A stretch of 64,000 bases of DNA from Tsukamurella pseudospumae (GCF_001575205.1 NZ_LSRE01000018.1:78204-142203); one strand, 5' to 3'; numbered from the stretch's first letter, positions 45,973-55,065 are shown. Program-made: numbers and translations. The notes: generated from the sequence alone by a model not told the origin.

Positions 45973-47718
45973 ATGGCCAAGGCAGTCAAGCAGAACACGG
46001 GCGACCACTTCGACGTGCTCGTGATCGGCTCGGGGTTCGGTGGCAGCGTCACGGCGCTGCGTCTGACCGAGAAGGGCTACCGCGTCGGTGTGCTCGAGGC
46101 CGGCCGGCGGTTCGAGGACGAGGACTTCGCCGAGAGCACCTGGAACCTCAAGAAGTTCGTGTGGGCGCCGGCGATGGGCCTGTACGGCATCCAGCGCATC
46201 CACCTGCTCAGCGACGCCGTGGTCCTGGCCGGCGCGGGCGTGGGCGGCGGCTCGCTGAACTACGCGAACACGCTGTACAAGCCTCCGGCGCCGTTCTTCA
46301 ACGACCCGCAGTGGAAGCACATCACGGACTGGGACGACGAGCTGTCGCCGTTCTACGACCAGGCCCGGCGGATGCTGGGCGTGGTGAAGAACCCGCACGA
46401 GACCCCGTCGGACCGGGTCATCAAGCAGATCGCCGAGGAGATGGGCGTCGCGGACACGTACACCGAGACCCCGGTGGGCGTGTACTTCAACCAGCCGGGC
46501 CGCACCGACGCCGACCCGTTCTTCGGTGGCGCCGGCCCCGCGCGCACGGGCTGCACGGAGTGCGGCCAGTGCATGTCGGGCTGCCGGGTGGGCGCGAAGA
46601 ACACGCTGATGAAGAACTACATCCACCTGGCCGAGGCCGGTGGGGCGCGGTTCATCCCGATGACGACGGTGACGGGGGTCCGGGAGGGACGCAAGGGCGT
46701 GTGGGAGGTGTACACCCGCCGCACGGGCGCGAAGGTGCGCAAGAACCGCACCGTCTACACCGCCGACAACGTGGTCTTCGCGGCCGGCACCTGGGGCACG
46801 CAGACGCTGCTGCACTCGCTCAAGGACACGGGCGCGCTGCCGAAGCTCTCGGAGCGTCTGGGCGTGCTCACCCGCACCAACTCCGAGTCGATCCTGGGCT
46901 CGGCGCGCACCGTCGTCGACCCCGTCGAGGACCTCTCCAAGGGTGTGGCGATCACCAGCTCCTTCTACCCGACGCCGGACACCCACATCGAGCCCGTCCG
47001 GTACGGGCCCGGCCGCAACGCGATGGGGATGCTGCAGTCGCTCCTGGTCGATGGCGGCCCCGGACGCACCCGCCTCAAGGGGTTCGTGCGCGACCTGGCG
47101 AAGAAGCCGAGCGACCTGAAACTGCTGCTCACGCAGAAGGACTGGGGCCAGCGCGTGCTGATCCTGCTGGTGATGCAGAGCCTGGACAACTCGATCACCA
47201 CCTACACCAAGAAGATCCCGGGCAGCAGCAAGCGCCGCATGGTCTCCAAGCAGGGCCACGGCGCGCCGAACCCCACCTGGATCCCGAAGGGCAACGAGGC
47301 CGCACGGATCGGCGCCGAGAAGCTCAACGGCGTGGCCGGCGGCACCTGGGGCGACATCTTCAACGTCCCGATGACGGCCCACTTCCTCGGCGGCGCAGCC
47401 ATCTCCGAGACGCCCGAGACGGGCGTCATCGACCCGTACCACCGGATCCACGGCTACCCCTCGCTGTTCGTCGTCGACGGTGCCGCCATCTCGGCGAACC
47501 TCGGCGTCAACCCGTCGCTGTCGATCGCCGCGCAGGCCGAGCGCGCCGCGTCGCTCTGGCCGAACAAGGGCGAGAAGGACCCGCGCCCCGCGCAGGGCGA
47601 GGGCTACCAGCGGATCGCGCCCACCGCGCCGCAGAAGCCCGCCGTCCCGGCCGGCGCCCCCGGGCAGCTGCTGCTCCCGCTGCCGAAGGTCCGGCCGGCG
47701 CAGGACACGCAGGCCTGA
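45973..47718 (+). CDS. choD: GMC-type FAD oxidoreductase, cholesterol oxidase-like
   Basis: Protein of 581 aa with the FAD-binding loop VLVIGSGFGGSVTALRLTEKG and the GMC segment LAGAGVGGGSLNYAN. A cysteine cluster GCTECGQCMSGC (Cys194, 197, 200, 204) resembles an iron-sulfur site and is typical of the mycobacterial ChoD group, not classical secreted cholesterol oxidase. No signal peptide is seen. GAGGGG lies 6 nt before the ATG. The C terminus closes with LGVNPSLSIAAQAERAA and a Pro-rich tail. The true substrate of this subfamily is uncertain. Confidence 0.85.
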   Translation: MAKAVKQNTGDHFDVLVIGSGFGGSVTALRLTEKGYRVGVLEAGRRFEDEDFAESTWNLKKFVWAPAMGLYGIQRIHLLSDAVVLAGAGVGGGSLNYANTLYKPPAPFFNDPQWKHITDWDDELSPFYDQARRMLGVVKNPHETPSDRVIKQIAEEMGVADTYTETPVGVYFNQPGRTDADPFFGGAGPARTGCTECGQCMSGCRVGAKNTLMKNYIHLAEAGGARFIPMTTVTGVREGRKGVWEVYTRRTGAKVRKNRTVYTADNVVFAAGTWGTQTLLHSLKDTGALPKLSERLGVLTRTNSESILGSARTVVDPVEDLSKGVAITSSFYPTPDTHIEPVRYGPGRNAMGMLQSLLVDGGPGRTRLKGFVRDLAKKPSDLKLLLTQKDWGQRVLILLVMQSLDNSITTYTKKIPGSSKRRMVSKQGHGAPNPTWIPKGNEAARIGAEKLNGVAGGTWGDIFNVPMTAHFLGGAAISETPETGVIDPYHRIHGYPSLFVVDGAAISANLGVNPSLSIAAQAERAASLWPNKGEKDPRPAQGEGYQRIAPTAPQKPAVPAGAPGQLLLPLPKVRPAQDTQA

Positions 47719-47758
47719 CGGTCCGCCGTCAGGACACGCAGGCCTGACGGTCCGCCGT
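47701..47758. repeat. Perfect 29-bp tandem duplication at the choD stop
   Basis: The 29 bp at 47701-47729 recur exactly at 47730-47758. Each copy contains codons for QDTQA, the stop TGA, and a small GACGG-TCCG-CCGTC hairpin. The first copy provides the real stop. Two exact copies imply a recent slippage or duplication. Confidence 0.95.
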
Positions 47759-47761
47759 CGC

Positions 47762-47767
47762 TACGCT
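47762..47767 (+). promoter_or_regulatory. -10 box of the AlkD-like gene
   Basis: TACGCT, 7 nt before the ATG at 47775. Confidence 0.5.
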
Positions 47768-47774
47768 CGGTGCC

Positions 47775-48431
47775 ATGACGCGCGTGGAGGACGTACTGGC
47801 CGAGTTGGCGGCGCTGGAGGATCCGAAGGCGCGGGCGGTCAACGAGCGGCACGGTGACCCGCACGGCGTGAACCTGACGAAGCTGCGGGCTGTGGCGAAG
47901 TCGCTCGGTACGGACCGGGAGTTGGCCGGCGAGCTGTGGGACTCGGGTGATGTCGCGGGGCAGCTCGTGGCGCTGCTGATCAGCCGGCCGAAGCAGTACA
48001 CCGCGGACGAGCTGGACGCGATGCTCCGGTCCGCCCGCAGCGACAAGGCGCACGACTGGCTGCTGAACTACCTGGTGAAGAAGTCCCCGCATGCGGGTGC
48101 GCTCCGGACCCGGTGGTGGGGCGACGCCGACCCGCGTGTGCGGGCGGCGGGCTGGGCGCTCACGACGCACGCCGTGACCACGGCCGACCTCGATCGGGAC
48201 GTGCTGCTCGACACCGTCGCGCGGGAGATGCGCGATGCCCCGTCGAAGCTGCAGTGGGCGATGAACGAGACCCTCGCGACCATCGGCATCGAGGATCCGT
48301 CCCGCCGGGCCCGCGCCCTGGCCATCGGGGAGGAGCTGCAGGTGCTGGCGGACTACCCGGTCTCGAAGGGCTGCGTCTCGCCCTTCGCCCCGATCTGGAT
48401 CACCGAGATGGTTCGGCGCCGCGAAGGCTGA
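47775..48431 (+). CDS. AlkD-like DNA alkylation repair protein
   Basis: Protein of 218 aa made of HEAT-like helical repeats. The family pattern NLTKLRAVAKSLG near the start and DKAHDWLLNYLVKKSP, RTRWWGDADPRVRAAGWAL in the middle match the AlkC/AlkD glycosylase group (PF08713), which removes alkylated bases without flipping them. Whether this member is catalytic cannot be judged. It lies alone between choD and guaA with its own leaderless promoter. Confidence 0.75.
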   Translation: MTRVEDVLAELAALEDPKARAVNERHGDPHGVNLTKLRAVAKSLGTDRELAGELWDSGDVAGQLVALLISRPKQYTADELDAMLRSARSDKAHDWLLNYLVKKSPHAGALRTRWWGDADPRVRAAGWALTTHAVTTADLDRDVLLDTVAREMRDAPSKLQWAMNETLATIGIEDPSRRARALAIGEELQVLADYPVSKGCVSPFAPIWITEMVRRREG

Positions 48432-48507
48432 CGCCGTTCCTTCCTCGTCTGCGGCAGGCGGGGGAATCGTGACCGCCCTGGTGTCCTGACCGGCGGCGGG
48501 CGGCAAC

Positions 48508-48513
48508 TAGACT
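48508..48513 (+). promoter_or_regulatory. -10 box of guaA
   Basis: TAGACT, 7 nt before the GTG at 48521, with CTGACC about 16 bp further upstream as a possible -35. Confidence 0.55.
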
Positions 48514-48520
48514 GTTGCGG

Positions 48521-50086
48521 GTGACGGACTCCTCACCCAACCCGGTTCTGGTCGTCGACTTCGGCGCGCAGTACGCGCAGCTCATCGCGCGCCGCGTCCG
48601 CGAGGCGCGGATCTACTCGGAGGTGGTGCCGCACACCATCACCGCCGAGGAGGTCCGGGCGAAGAACCCCGCCGCGATCGTGCTGTCGGGCGGTCCCGCG
48701 TCGGTGTACGCGGAGGACGCGCCGAACCTCGACCCCGCGGTCTTCGACCTCGGCGTCCCGGTGTTCGGCATCTGCTACGGCTTCCAGATGATGGCCCGGA
48801 CCCTCGGCGGCACCGTCGCCAACACGGGCGGGCGCGAGTTCGGCCGGACCACCCTGACGCCCACGGGCGACGGTGTGCTGCACGTCGGGCTGCCCGCCGA
48901 GCAGCCGGTGTGGATGAGCCACAACGACGCCGTGCAGGTCGCCCCGGAGGGCTTTTCGACGGTGGCCTCCACGCCCGGCGCGCCCGTGGCGTCGTTCGAG
49001 AACGTCGAGAAGAGGATGGCCGGCGTCCAGTACCACCCCGAGGTGCTGCACAGCCCGCACGGCCAGGAGGTTCTCACGCGCTTCCTGTACGAGATCGCCG
49101 GGCTGAAGCCCACGTGGACCGCGGCGAACATCGCGGAGCAGCTGATCGAGGACGTGCGCGCACAGGTCGGGGAGAACGGTCTCGCGATCTGCGGCCTGTC
49201 CGGCGGTGTCGACTCGGCCGTCGCGGCGGCACTGGTGCAGAAGGCCATCGGTGATCGTCTGACCTGTGTTTTCGTCGACCACGGCCTGCTGCGGCAGGGC
49301 GAGCGCGAGCAGGTGCAGACGGACTTCGTCGCGGCCACGGGCGCGCGCCTGGTCACCGTCGACGCCGAGAAGACCTTCCTGGATCGCCTCGCCGGAGTCA
49401 GTGATCCGGAGACCAAGCGCAAGACCATCGGTGAGTTGTTCATCCGCTCGTTCGAGGGCGCGGTCAGCGAGGTCGTGGGGAACGCCGACACCACCGTCGA
49501 CTTCCTCGTCCAGGGCACGCTGTACCCGGACGTCGTCGAGTCCGGCGGCGGCGCGGGTACCGCGAACATCAAGAGCCACCACAACGTGGGCGGCCTCCCG
49601 GAGGACCTGGAGTTCACCCTCGTCGAGCCGCTGCGCCTGCTGTTCAAGGACGAGGTCCGCGCCGTGGGCCGCGAACTGGGTCTGCCGGAGGAGATCGTCG
49701 GCCGGCAGCCCTTCCCCGGCCCGGGCCTGGCGATCCGCATCGTCGGCGAGGTCACGAAGGACCGGCTGGACCTGCTGCGCAAGGCCGACGCGATCGCCCG
49801 CGAGGAGCTCACCGCCGCGGGCCTGGACGGCACCATCTGGCAGTGCCCGGTCGTGCTGCTCGCGGACGTCCGCAGCGTGGGCGTGCAGGGCGACGGCCGC
49901 ACCTACGGCCACCCGGTCGTGCTGCGGCCGGTCAGCTCCGAGGACGCGATGACCGCGGACTGGACGCGCGTGCCCTACGAGACGCTCGAGATCATCTCGA
50001 CCCGCATCACCAACGAGGTGGAGGACGTCAACCGCGTGGTGCTCGACGTGACGAGCAAGCCGCCGGGGACCATCGAGTGGGAGTAG
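48521..50086 (+). CDS. guaA: GMP synthase (glutamine-hydrolysing)
   Basis: Protein of 521 aa. The class I amidotransferase domain has Cys85 in [10 protein letters not shown] and the His in VQYHPEV. The ATP-pyrophosphatase domain has LSGGVDSAV, and the C-terminal dimerisation domain ends PPGTIEWE. It converts XMP to GMP, completing the guaB pathway. The GTG at 48521 is selected because of the leaderless promoter; TTG 48515 is unlikely. Confidence 0.98.
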   Translation: MTDSSPNPVLVVDFGAQYAQLIARRVREARIYSEVVPHTITAEEVRAKNPAAIVLSGGPASVYAEDAPNLDPAVFDLGVPVFGICYGFQMMARTLGGTVANTGGREFGRTTLTPTGDGVLHVGLPAEQPVWMSHNDAVQVAPEGFSTVASTPGAPVASFENVEKRMAGVQYHPEVLHSPHGQEVLTRFLYEIAGLKPTWTAANIAEQLIEDVRAQVGENGLAICGLSGGVDSAVAAALVQKAIGDRLTCVFVDHGLLRQGEREQVQTDFVAATGARLVTVDAEKTFLDRLAGVSDPETKRKTIGELFIRSFEGAVSEVVGNADTTVDFLVQGTLYPDVVESGGGAGTANIKSHHNVGGLPEDLEFTLVEPLRLLFKDEVRAVGRELGLPEEIVGRQPFPGPGLAIRIVGEVTKDRLDLLRKADAIAREELTAAGLDGTIWQCPVVLLADVRSVGVQGDGRTYGHPVVLRPVSSEDAMTADWTRVPYETLEIISTRITNEVEDVNRVVLDVTSKPPGTIEWE

Positions 50087-50155
50087 GGCGGGGGTGCTCG
50101 GGGGCGGAGCCCCGGGGGAATGACATAGCGGTCACGTTCTGACCGGAGCCGCCGG

Positions 50156-50161
50156 TACGGT
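50156..50161 (+). promoter_or_regulatory. -10 box of the NmrA-like gene
   Basis: TACGGT, 7 nt before the ATG at 50169. Confidence 0.5.
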
Positions 50162-50168
50162 CGATGCC

Positions 50169-50975
50169 ATGACGATTCTGGTGACGGGTGCGACGGGCAA
50201 CATCGGGCGGAAAGTGGTCGACGAGCTGGTGGCGAGGGGTGTCACCGACATCCGGGCGCTCACCACGAACCCCGCGAAGGCGGCGCTGCCGAGCCGGATC
50301 GAGGCCTTCAGCGGCTTCATCGGCAAGCCGGAGACGCTCGACGGTGCCTTCGACGGCGTGACCGCGATGTACCTCGCGCCGTACGAGCCCACGGCGGAGG
50401 AGGTGCTGCGGCGGGCGAAGGACGCGGGTGTCGAGTACGTGGTCGCGACCTCGGGCAGCGCGCACTGGCAGGCGCTCACGGACACCATCCTCGCGAGCGG
50501 CATCGACGTGACGGTTCTCGGCCCGGGCGAGTTCATGGAGAACTTCGCGGGCTGGGCGGGACAGGTGGCCGCGGGCGTGGTCCGCGAGCCCTACCCGGAC
50601 GCGGGGAGTGCGCCGATCTCGATGGACGACATCGCCGCGGTCGCGGCCGCGCTGCTCGCGGCCGAGGACCGGTCGGCGCATGTCGGGGAGGTCTACGAGC
50701 TCACCGGCCCGAGCTTCCTGACCCGGGTCGAGATGGCCGCGCAGATCGGTGAGGGCATCGGCCGGGAGGTGCGGTTCGAACAGATCAGCCGCGAGGCCGC
50801 CGAAGCGGCTCTCGCGGCGGAGATGGGCGACATGGCCGGCTGGTACTTGGACCTGCAGGACGCCTCCCGCCGGTACCGGCAGGAGGCGAACTCGCTGGTC
50901 GAGGATCTCAGTGGTCGTCCGGCGACGAGCCTGGCGCAGTGGGCTTCGAAGAATCGGGCCGCGTTCGGGGCCTGA
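50169..50975 (+). CDS. NmrA-like NAD(P)-binding protein
   Basis: Protein of 268 aa with the Rossmann start ILVTGATGNIGRKVVDELVARG and an NmrA/HSCARG-type body; ISMDDIAAVAAALLA and LTGPSFLTRVEMAAQIG are typical of this atypical SDR group. These act as NAD(P)(H) or quinone reductases or as redox sensors. It overlaps the convergent small membrane protein gene by 68 bp. Confidence 0.85.
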   Translation: MTILVTGATGNIGRKVVDELVARGVTDIRALTTNPAKAALPSRIEAFSGFIGKPETLDGAFDGVTAMYLAPYEPTAEEVLRRAKDAGVEYVVATSGSAHWQALTDTILASGIDVTVLGPGEFMENFAGWAGQVAAGVVREPYPDAGSAPISMDDIAAVAAALLAAEDRSAHVGEVYELTGPSFLTRVEMAAQIGEGIGREVRFEQISREAAEAALAAEMGDMAGWYLDLQDASRRYRQEANSLVEDLSGRPATSLAQWASKNRAAFGA

Positions 50976-51144
50976 TCAGCACCAGCCCGGCCGCGGCGAC
51001 GGCGGCGATCGCGAGGCCGCCGAGGAGCGTTCCCGCGTTCACCAGTCCGGGGCCGCCGAGGATCGCCCACGCCGCGATCACGAGGGAGGCGAGGCCTGCG
51101 ACGAGCAGGGCGGGGGACAGCCGATGGGACGTATCACCGGTCAC
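50908..51144 (-). CDS. Small two-span membrane protein
   Basis: Protein of 78 aa with two hydrophobic helices (LLVAGLASLVIAAWAIL and LLGGLAIAAVAAAGLVLI) and a basic-polar tail. GTG 51144 has GGAGG 6 nt upstream and overlaps the PspC-domain gene by 11 bp, so it is the last gene of that operon. Its 3' end overlaps the convergent NmrA-like gene. No family recognised. Confidence 0.7.
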   Translation of the reverse strand: MTGDTSHRLSPALLVAGLASLVIAAWAILGGPGLVNAGTLLGGLAIAAVAAAGLVLIRPRTRPDSSKPTAPGSSPDDH

Positions 51145-52501
51145 GGTTCACCTCCACGTTGCCGATGTTGCCCTGGGCGTTGATCGTCAGGGTGGGGGCG
51201 TCGGGCTTCGCGTCCTTGCCGACGCTGAGTCCGTCGGGGCACTGAGCCTCGCCCACGGAGACGGAGCAGTTCACGCGGACGTTCATGCCGGCCGGCACGC
51301 GGATCTTGGTGTCGCCCACGCCCACCCGGGTCGATACCGTGCGGTCGTGGTCGAGTGTGAGCCCGGTCAGGTCGAGCTTCAGCGAGCCGACCTGCGTGGT
51401 GTAGCTCTCGCGCAGGTCGGTCGGCGTGGTCACCGTGAACCTCTGGTCGCCGCGCGGCGCATCGGCGAGGCCGGTGACCACGTTCTGCGCCATCGTGCCG
51501 ACCACGACGACGCCCGCGAGGGGGATCGCCGCGAACAGGAGGCCGTATCCGGAGCGCCGGAACGCGCCGATGACGAGGCCGCCGCCCACCACGGCCAGCA
51601 CGATCGCGGCGCCCACCACGGGCGAGATCGGCACGCCGAGAACGAGGTTCATGGTGGCGATCGCTGCGGCGGTCAACAGTGCGATGCCGAGGGTCACCGG
51701 GGTCACGCGGGTGCGCCGCTTCGGGACGACCGGGACCGGCGTCACCGCGGAGGCGGGCTCGGGCAGGTCCCAGGCGAAGGGAGCGGCGCCCAGCGGATCC
51801 CAGCGCGGCGGGTGGATCTCCTCCGTCGCCTGCGTCACGTCCCGGGTGCGGGGGCCCGCCTCGGGTGCCTTGCGCAGGTTCACGGGGTCCGACGGTGCCG
51901 CGCCCGACGGTGCTGCCTCCGACGACGCAGCTTCCGACGGTGCCGATTCCGGTGCGGCGCTGGGCGGCGCGGGCTCGGACGGGACGGTTCCCGCGGTCGG
52001 CGGCGTCCACACGGGCTGCCACGGGAACTGCGCGGCGGGCGGCTGCCAGGCGCCCACGGGGGCGGGGGCGAACCGGGTCGTGACGGCGGTGCCGGGCGGG
52101 GGGACGGGGAGGCGCTGGTGCAGCGCGTACCAGCCGGCCAACAGCAGGGCCAGGCTGATCAATCCGGCGCCCGGCCACGACGAGCTGAAGTTGCTGCCGA
52201 AGGTCACGGCGAGGACAGCCGCGATGATCAGGACGATGGTGGGCGGCCCGGAGCGCTGCACGGGCGTGCCGTACGCGTACTCGGATTCCTTGGGGAGGAC
52301 GAAGATCCCGACGATGTAGGCGATGAAGCCGAGCCCGCCGAGCACCGTCGCACCGATGAAGGCGGCACGCACGAGCGCGACGTCCACCTGGTAGCGGCGG
52401 GCGAAACCCGTGCAGACGCCGGCGATCGGCGCTTGCCGGGCCCGGAGCGGCCTGGTCTCCCACATCTGCCGGAGCTGGCTGGAGAGGGTTGTCGTGTCCA
52501 T
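51134..52501 (-). CDS. PspC-domain membrane protein with LiaF-like C terminus
   Basis: Protein of 455 aa. An N-terminal PspC domain (PIAGVCTGFARRYQVDVALVRAAF, then YIVGIFVLP) is followed by further membrane helices and a Pro/Ala/Ser-rich linker with repeated PSEA-type units. A second helix group follows, then a C-terminal beta-rich domain (RVGVGDTKIRVPAGMNVRV) like the DUF2154/LiaF region. Such proteins sense or transmit envelope stress. It is divergent from a PspC-containing histidine kinase across 143 bp, suggesting one signalling unit. Confidence 0.82.
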   Translation of the reverse strand: MDTTTLSSQLRQMWETRPLRARQAPIAGVCTGFARRYQVDVALVRAAFIGATVLGGLGFIAYIVGIFVLPKESEYAYGTPVQRSGPPTIVLIIAAVLAVTFGSNFSSSWPGAGLISLALLLAGWYALHQRLPVPPPGTAVTTRFAPAPVGAWQPPAAQFPWQPVWTPPTAGTVPSEPAPPSAAPESAPSEAASSEAAPSGAAPSDPVNLRKAPEAGPRTRDVTQATEEIHPPRWDPLGAAPFAWDLPEPASAVTPVPVVPKRRTRVTPVTLGIALLTAAAIATMNLVLGVPISPVVGAAIVLAVVGGGLVIGAFRRSGYGLLFAAIPLAGVVVVGTMAQNVVTGLADAPRGDQRFTVTTPTDLRESYTTQVGSLKLDLTGLTLDHDRTVSTRVGVGDTKIRVPAGMNVRVNCSVSVGEAQCPDGLSVGKDAKPDAPTLTINAQGNIGNVEVNRDR

Positions 52502-52644
52502 GCCTTCGATCCTGCGGGGCGCGGCGGTCCCGGTCCATCGGGATCTACCCTGAAATCGTGGCGCCGCGCCTCGGGGTGAAGGGTGAACATTCAGGGGCTT
52601 CCCCGATACCCGAGGGCGACGATCCGTGCCACCATCGAGGGATC

Positions 52645-54030
52645 ATGAGCAGACGAGCAGATCGCCGGTGGGCGCGGCACCAGGCTCGCCAGCAGGCGTG
52701 GCAGCAGGGCTGGCAGAACTGGCAGCAGGGGTGGCAGCAGGGCGCGGACCAGGCGCAGGCCGCCGGACTCCGCGCGCCCGCTCCGTCGCCTGCCGCGGCC
52801 CGGCCCGCGGTCGTGCCGCCGCCCGGGCAGCCGGCGCCGGCGCCGTCGTACCCCCGGATGCACCGTCGCAGCGGCGGCGCGGTGATCGGCGGAGTGTGCG
52901 GCGGCGTCGCCGATCACCTGGGCGTCGACGTAACCAAGGTCCGCATCGCCTTCACCCTGCTCGCACTCCTCGGTGCGGGCGTCGTGATGTACGCGCTGCT
53001 GTGGTTCATGTGCCGCCCCGGCACGGACACGGAGCGGCCGGATCCGGCCGAGCGCCGGCAGGGCCTGGCCCTGGCGGTACTCGGCGTGGTCGGCGCGGCG
53101 ACCCTCGCGTCGGTGGCGAGCAGCACCAGCGCGGGATTCGTGGTGCCGGTGATCGTCATCGGCGTCGGCGCCGCGCTGGTCTGGCGCGAGGCCGATTCCG
53201 CGCGTACAACGTCGACCGCGCTCGGCGGCGGCTCCCGTCTGATCACCTGGCTGCGCATGTTGGGCGGAGTCACGCTGGTGATCGTCGGTCTCGCGGTGGT
53301 CTTCCTCGGCCGGGTGGACGTGGCGGCGATCCCGACGGCACTCGCCGCGGTCGTCCTGACGCTGGTGGGCGTGGCGCTGCTGACGGTGCCGATCTGGGTG
53401 CGCATGTGGCGCGATCTGGGCGCCGAGCGCGCCGCCCGGGTGCGCACCATCGAGCGTGAGGAGATCGCCTCGCACCTGCACGATTCGGTGCTGCAGACAC
53501 TCGCTCTCATCCAGAAGCAGTCCGCCGACGGTGCCGCCGTCAAGCGTCTGGCCCGCAGCCAGGAGCGTGAGCTGCGCGAGTGGCTGTTCGGCGGGGCGGA
53601 GGCGCCGGCGCGGTCCCTCGCCGCGGCGCTCAAGGCTGCGGCCGCGGACGTCGAGGACGCGCACTCGGTGGCCGTGGACGTCATCACGGTCGGCGATGTC
53701 GAGGGACCGGAGCTGGGCGTCGATGACCGCTTCACCGCGCTGCTCGGGGCGGCGAGGGAGGCGATGGTCAACGCGGCCAAGCACTCCGGCTGCGAGAGCA
53801 TCGACACGTACGCGGAGGTCGACGAGGACTCGGTGGCGGTGTTCGTGCGCGACCGCGGCGTGGGATTCGATCCGGAGGCGGTGCCGGCGGACAGGCAGGG
53901 CCTGGCGAAGTCGATCCGGTCGCGGGTGGAGCGTCGCGGCGGCGCCGTCGCGGTCCGGTCCGCCCCGGGGCGAGGTACCGAGGTCAGGATGTCGGTCCCC
54001 CGATGCGAGGCGGAGGCGTCCGCATCGTGA
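52645..54030 (+). CDS. PspC-domain histidine kinase (HisKA_3 type)
   Basis: Protein of 461 aa. The first 35 residues are Gln/Trp-rich (QQAWQQGWQNWQQGWQQG), then a Pro-rich linker, a PspC domain (about 72-125, VIGGVCGGVADHLGVD) and more membrane helices. The dimerisation box is EEIASHLHDSVLQTL with phospho-acceptor His279, and the HATPase_c domain includes AREAMVNAAKHSG and DRGVGFD. This is a NarX/LiaS-like envelope sensor. Its partner is the NarL-type regulator at 54247. The ATG at 52645 fits the start of the basic Arg-rich segment, but its SD (GAGGG) is close. Confidence 0.85.
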   Translation: MSRRADRRWARHQARQQAWQQGWQNWQQGWQQGADQAQAAGLRAPAPSPAAARPAVVPPPGQPAPAPSYPRMHRRSGGAVIGGVCGGVADHLGVDVTKVRIAFTLLALLGAGVVMYALLWFMCRPGTDTERPDPAERRQGLALAVLGVVGAATLASVASSTSAGFVVPVIVIGVGAALVWREADSARTTSTALGGGSRLITWLRMLGGVTLVIVGLAVVFLGRVDVAAIPTALAAVVLTLVGVALLTVPIWVRMWRDLGAERAARVRTIEREEIASHLHDSVLQTLALIQKQSADGAAVKRLARSQERELREWLFGGAEAPARSLAAALKAAAADVEDAHSVAVDVITVGDVEGPELGVDDRFTALLGAAREAMVNAAKHSGCESIDTYAEVDEDSVAVFVRDRGVGFDPEAVPADRQGLAKSIRSRVERRGGAVAVRSAPGRGTEVRMSVPRCEAEASAS

Positions 54031-54081
54031 GCACCCGGCCGACGCGACGAGCACTTCCCCCACGGGTGCGCGGGGTCCCAC

Positions 54082-54087
54082 TAGGCT
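54082..54087 (+). promoter_or_regulatory. -10 box upstream of a 40-codon ORF and the response regulator
   Basis: TAGGCT, 7 nt before the ATG at 54095. It probably drives the short ORF and the response regulator together. Confidence 0.5.
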
Positions 54088-54094
54088 TCGTCGC

Positions 54095-54217
54095 ATGAAC
54101 GGCACCGGTCCCACCCAAGCCCTGGTCTTCGCCGATCCGAAGGGGTTCATCCGGTACTGGAATGCGGATTCCGAGCGCGTCTCGGAGTCGCTTCCGCCGC
54201 TGCAGGAACTGTACTGA
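54095..54217 (+). CDS. 40-residue PAS-like stub
   Basis: A leaderless-type ATG at 54095 opens a 40-codon frame reading ALVFADPKGFIRYWNADSERV, which matches the first strands of a PAS domain, then ends in TGA after SESLPPLQELY. The rest of a PAS domain (about 70 residues) is absent. It could be the truncated relic of a PAS protein or a small protein in its own right. It lies between the histidine kinase and its regulator. Confidence 0.5.
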   Translation: MNGTGPTQALVFADPKGFIRYWNADSERVSESLPPLQELY

Positions 54218-54246
54218 TCACTACTGGATCGAGTGGAGGAGAACGC

Positions 54247-54918
54247 GTGAGCTACCGGGTGTTCCTGGTCGACGATCACGGGGTGTTCCGGTCCGGCGTG
54301 CGCGCCGAGCTGGCCCGCGAGGACGCCATCGAGGTGGTGGGGGAGGCGGGTACGGTCGCGGAGTCCGTGGCCGGGATCCTCTCCGTCGCACCGGACGTGG
54401 TGCTCCTCGACGTCCACATGCCCGACGGTGGCGGTGTCGCCGTCCTGCGCGGCGTGACCGACGGTGCCCCGCGTGCCAAGCTCGAGAAGATGCCGGTCTT
54501 CCTGGCGCTCAGCGTCTCCGACGCCGCGGAGGACGTGATCGCCACGATCCGCGCGGGCGCGCGCGGCTATGTCACGAAGACGATCTCGGGGCAGGAACTG
54601 GCCGACGCGGTGCGCCGGGTCGCCGAGGGCGACGCCGTGTTCTCGCCTCGGCTGGCCGGTTTCGTGCTCGACTCGTTCACCGGCCGCTCGCCGGTACCGG
54701 AGCCCGCGCTCGACCCGGAGCTGGACTCGCTCACCCCGCGCGAGCTCGAGGTGCTGCGCCTCTTGGCCCGCGGCTACACCTACAAGGAGATCGCCGAGGA
54801 CCTGTTCATCTCGGTGAAGACGGTCGAGACCCACGCCTCGAATGTGCTCCGCAAGACCCAGCAGAGCAACCGCAACGCGCTCACCCGCTGGGCCCACACC
54901 CGCCACCTCGCGGACTGA
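54247..54918 (+). CDS. NarL/LuxR-family response regulator
   Basis: Protein of 223 aa. The receiver domain has FLVDDHGVFRSGV and phospho-acceptor Asp55 in VLLDVHMPDGGG. The C-terminal LuxR helix-turn-helix is LTPRELEVLRLLARGYTYKEIAEDLFISVKTVETHASNV (core YKEIAEDLFISVKTVE). GTG 54247 has GGAGGAG 5 nt upstream. It is the likely partner of the PspC kinase upstream and may control the divergent PspC/LiaF-like operon. Confidence 0.93.
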   Translation: MSYRVFLVDDHGVFRSGVRAELAREDAIEVVGEAGTVAESVAGILSVAPDVVLLDVHMPDGGGVAVLRGVTDGAPRAKLEKMPVFLALSVSDAAEDVIATIRAGARGYVTKTISGQELADAVRRVAEGDAVFSPRLAGFVLDSFTGRSPVPEPALDPELDSLTPRELEVLRLLARGYTYKEIAEDLFISVKTVETHASNVLRKTQQSNRNALTRWAHTRHLAD

Positions 54919-54939
54919 GTTCCCGGCCGCTGAGGTTGT

Positions 54940-54958
54940 GGCCGCGCGCTGCTGACAT
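54940..54958 (+). repeat. Diverged copy of a dispersed GC-rich repeat
   Basis: GGCCGCGCGCTGCTGACAT resembles the two perfect copies at 54999 and 55569, differing after the first 13 bases. Confidence 0.6.
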
Positions 54959-54998
54959 TCGTGGGCGCTGCCGATTGCCGGCAGCGTTCAGAGCTACC

Positions 54999-55020
54999 GG
55001 CCGCGCGCTGCCGATATCGC
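54999..55020 (+). repeat. 22-bp direct repeat, left of the lipoprotein gene
   Basis: GGCCGCGCGCTGCCGATATC followed by GC, identical to 55569-55590. The two copies bracket the lower-GC lipoprotein gene. Confidence 0.9.
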
Positions 55021-55054
55021 GGGGCGCTTGCGCGCCGATAGCGGACACTCATGC

Positions 55055-55060
55055 TGTAAT
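55055..55060 (+). promoter_or_regulatory. Extended -10 box of the lipoprotein gene
   Basis: TGC-TGTAAT, 5 nt before the ATG at 55066. Confidence 0.4.
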
Positions 55061-55065
55061 CAACT

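Noticed and set aside
47701..47758. CRISPR repeat pair
   Set aside because: The two copies are directly adjacent with no spacer, so this is a tandem duplication.
50087..50130. Terminator after guaA
   Set aside because: GGGGC-GGA-GCCCC is present, but the stem is only five base pairs within a G-run and no tail follows; too weak to call.
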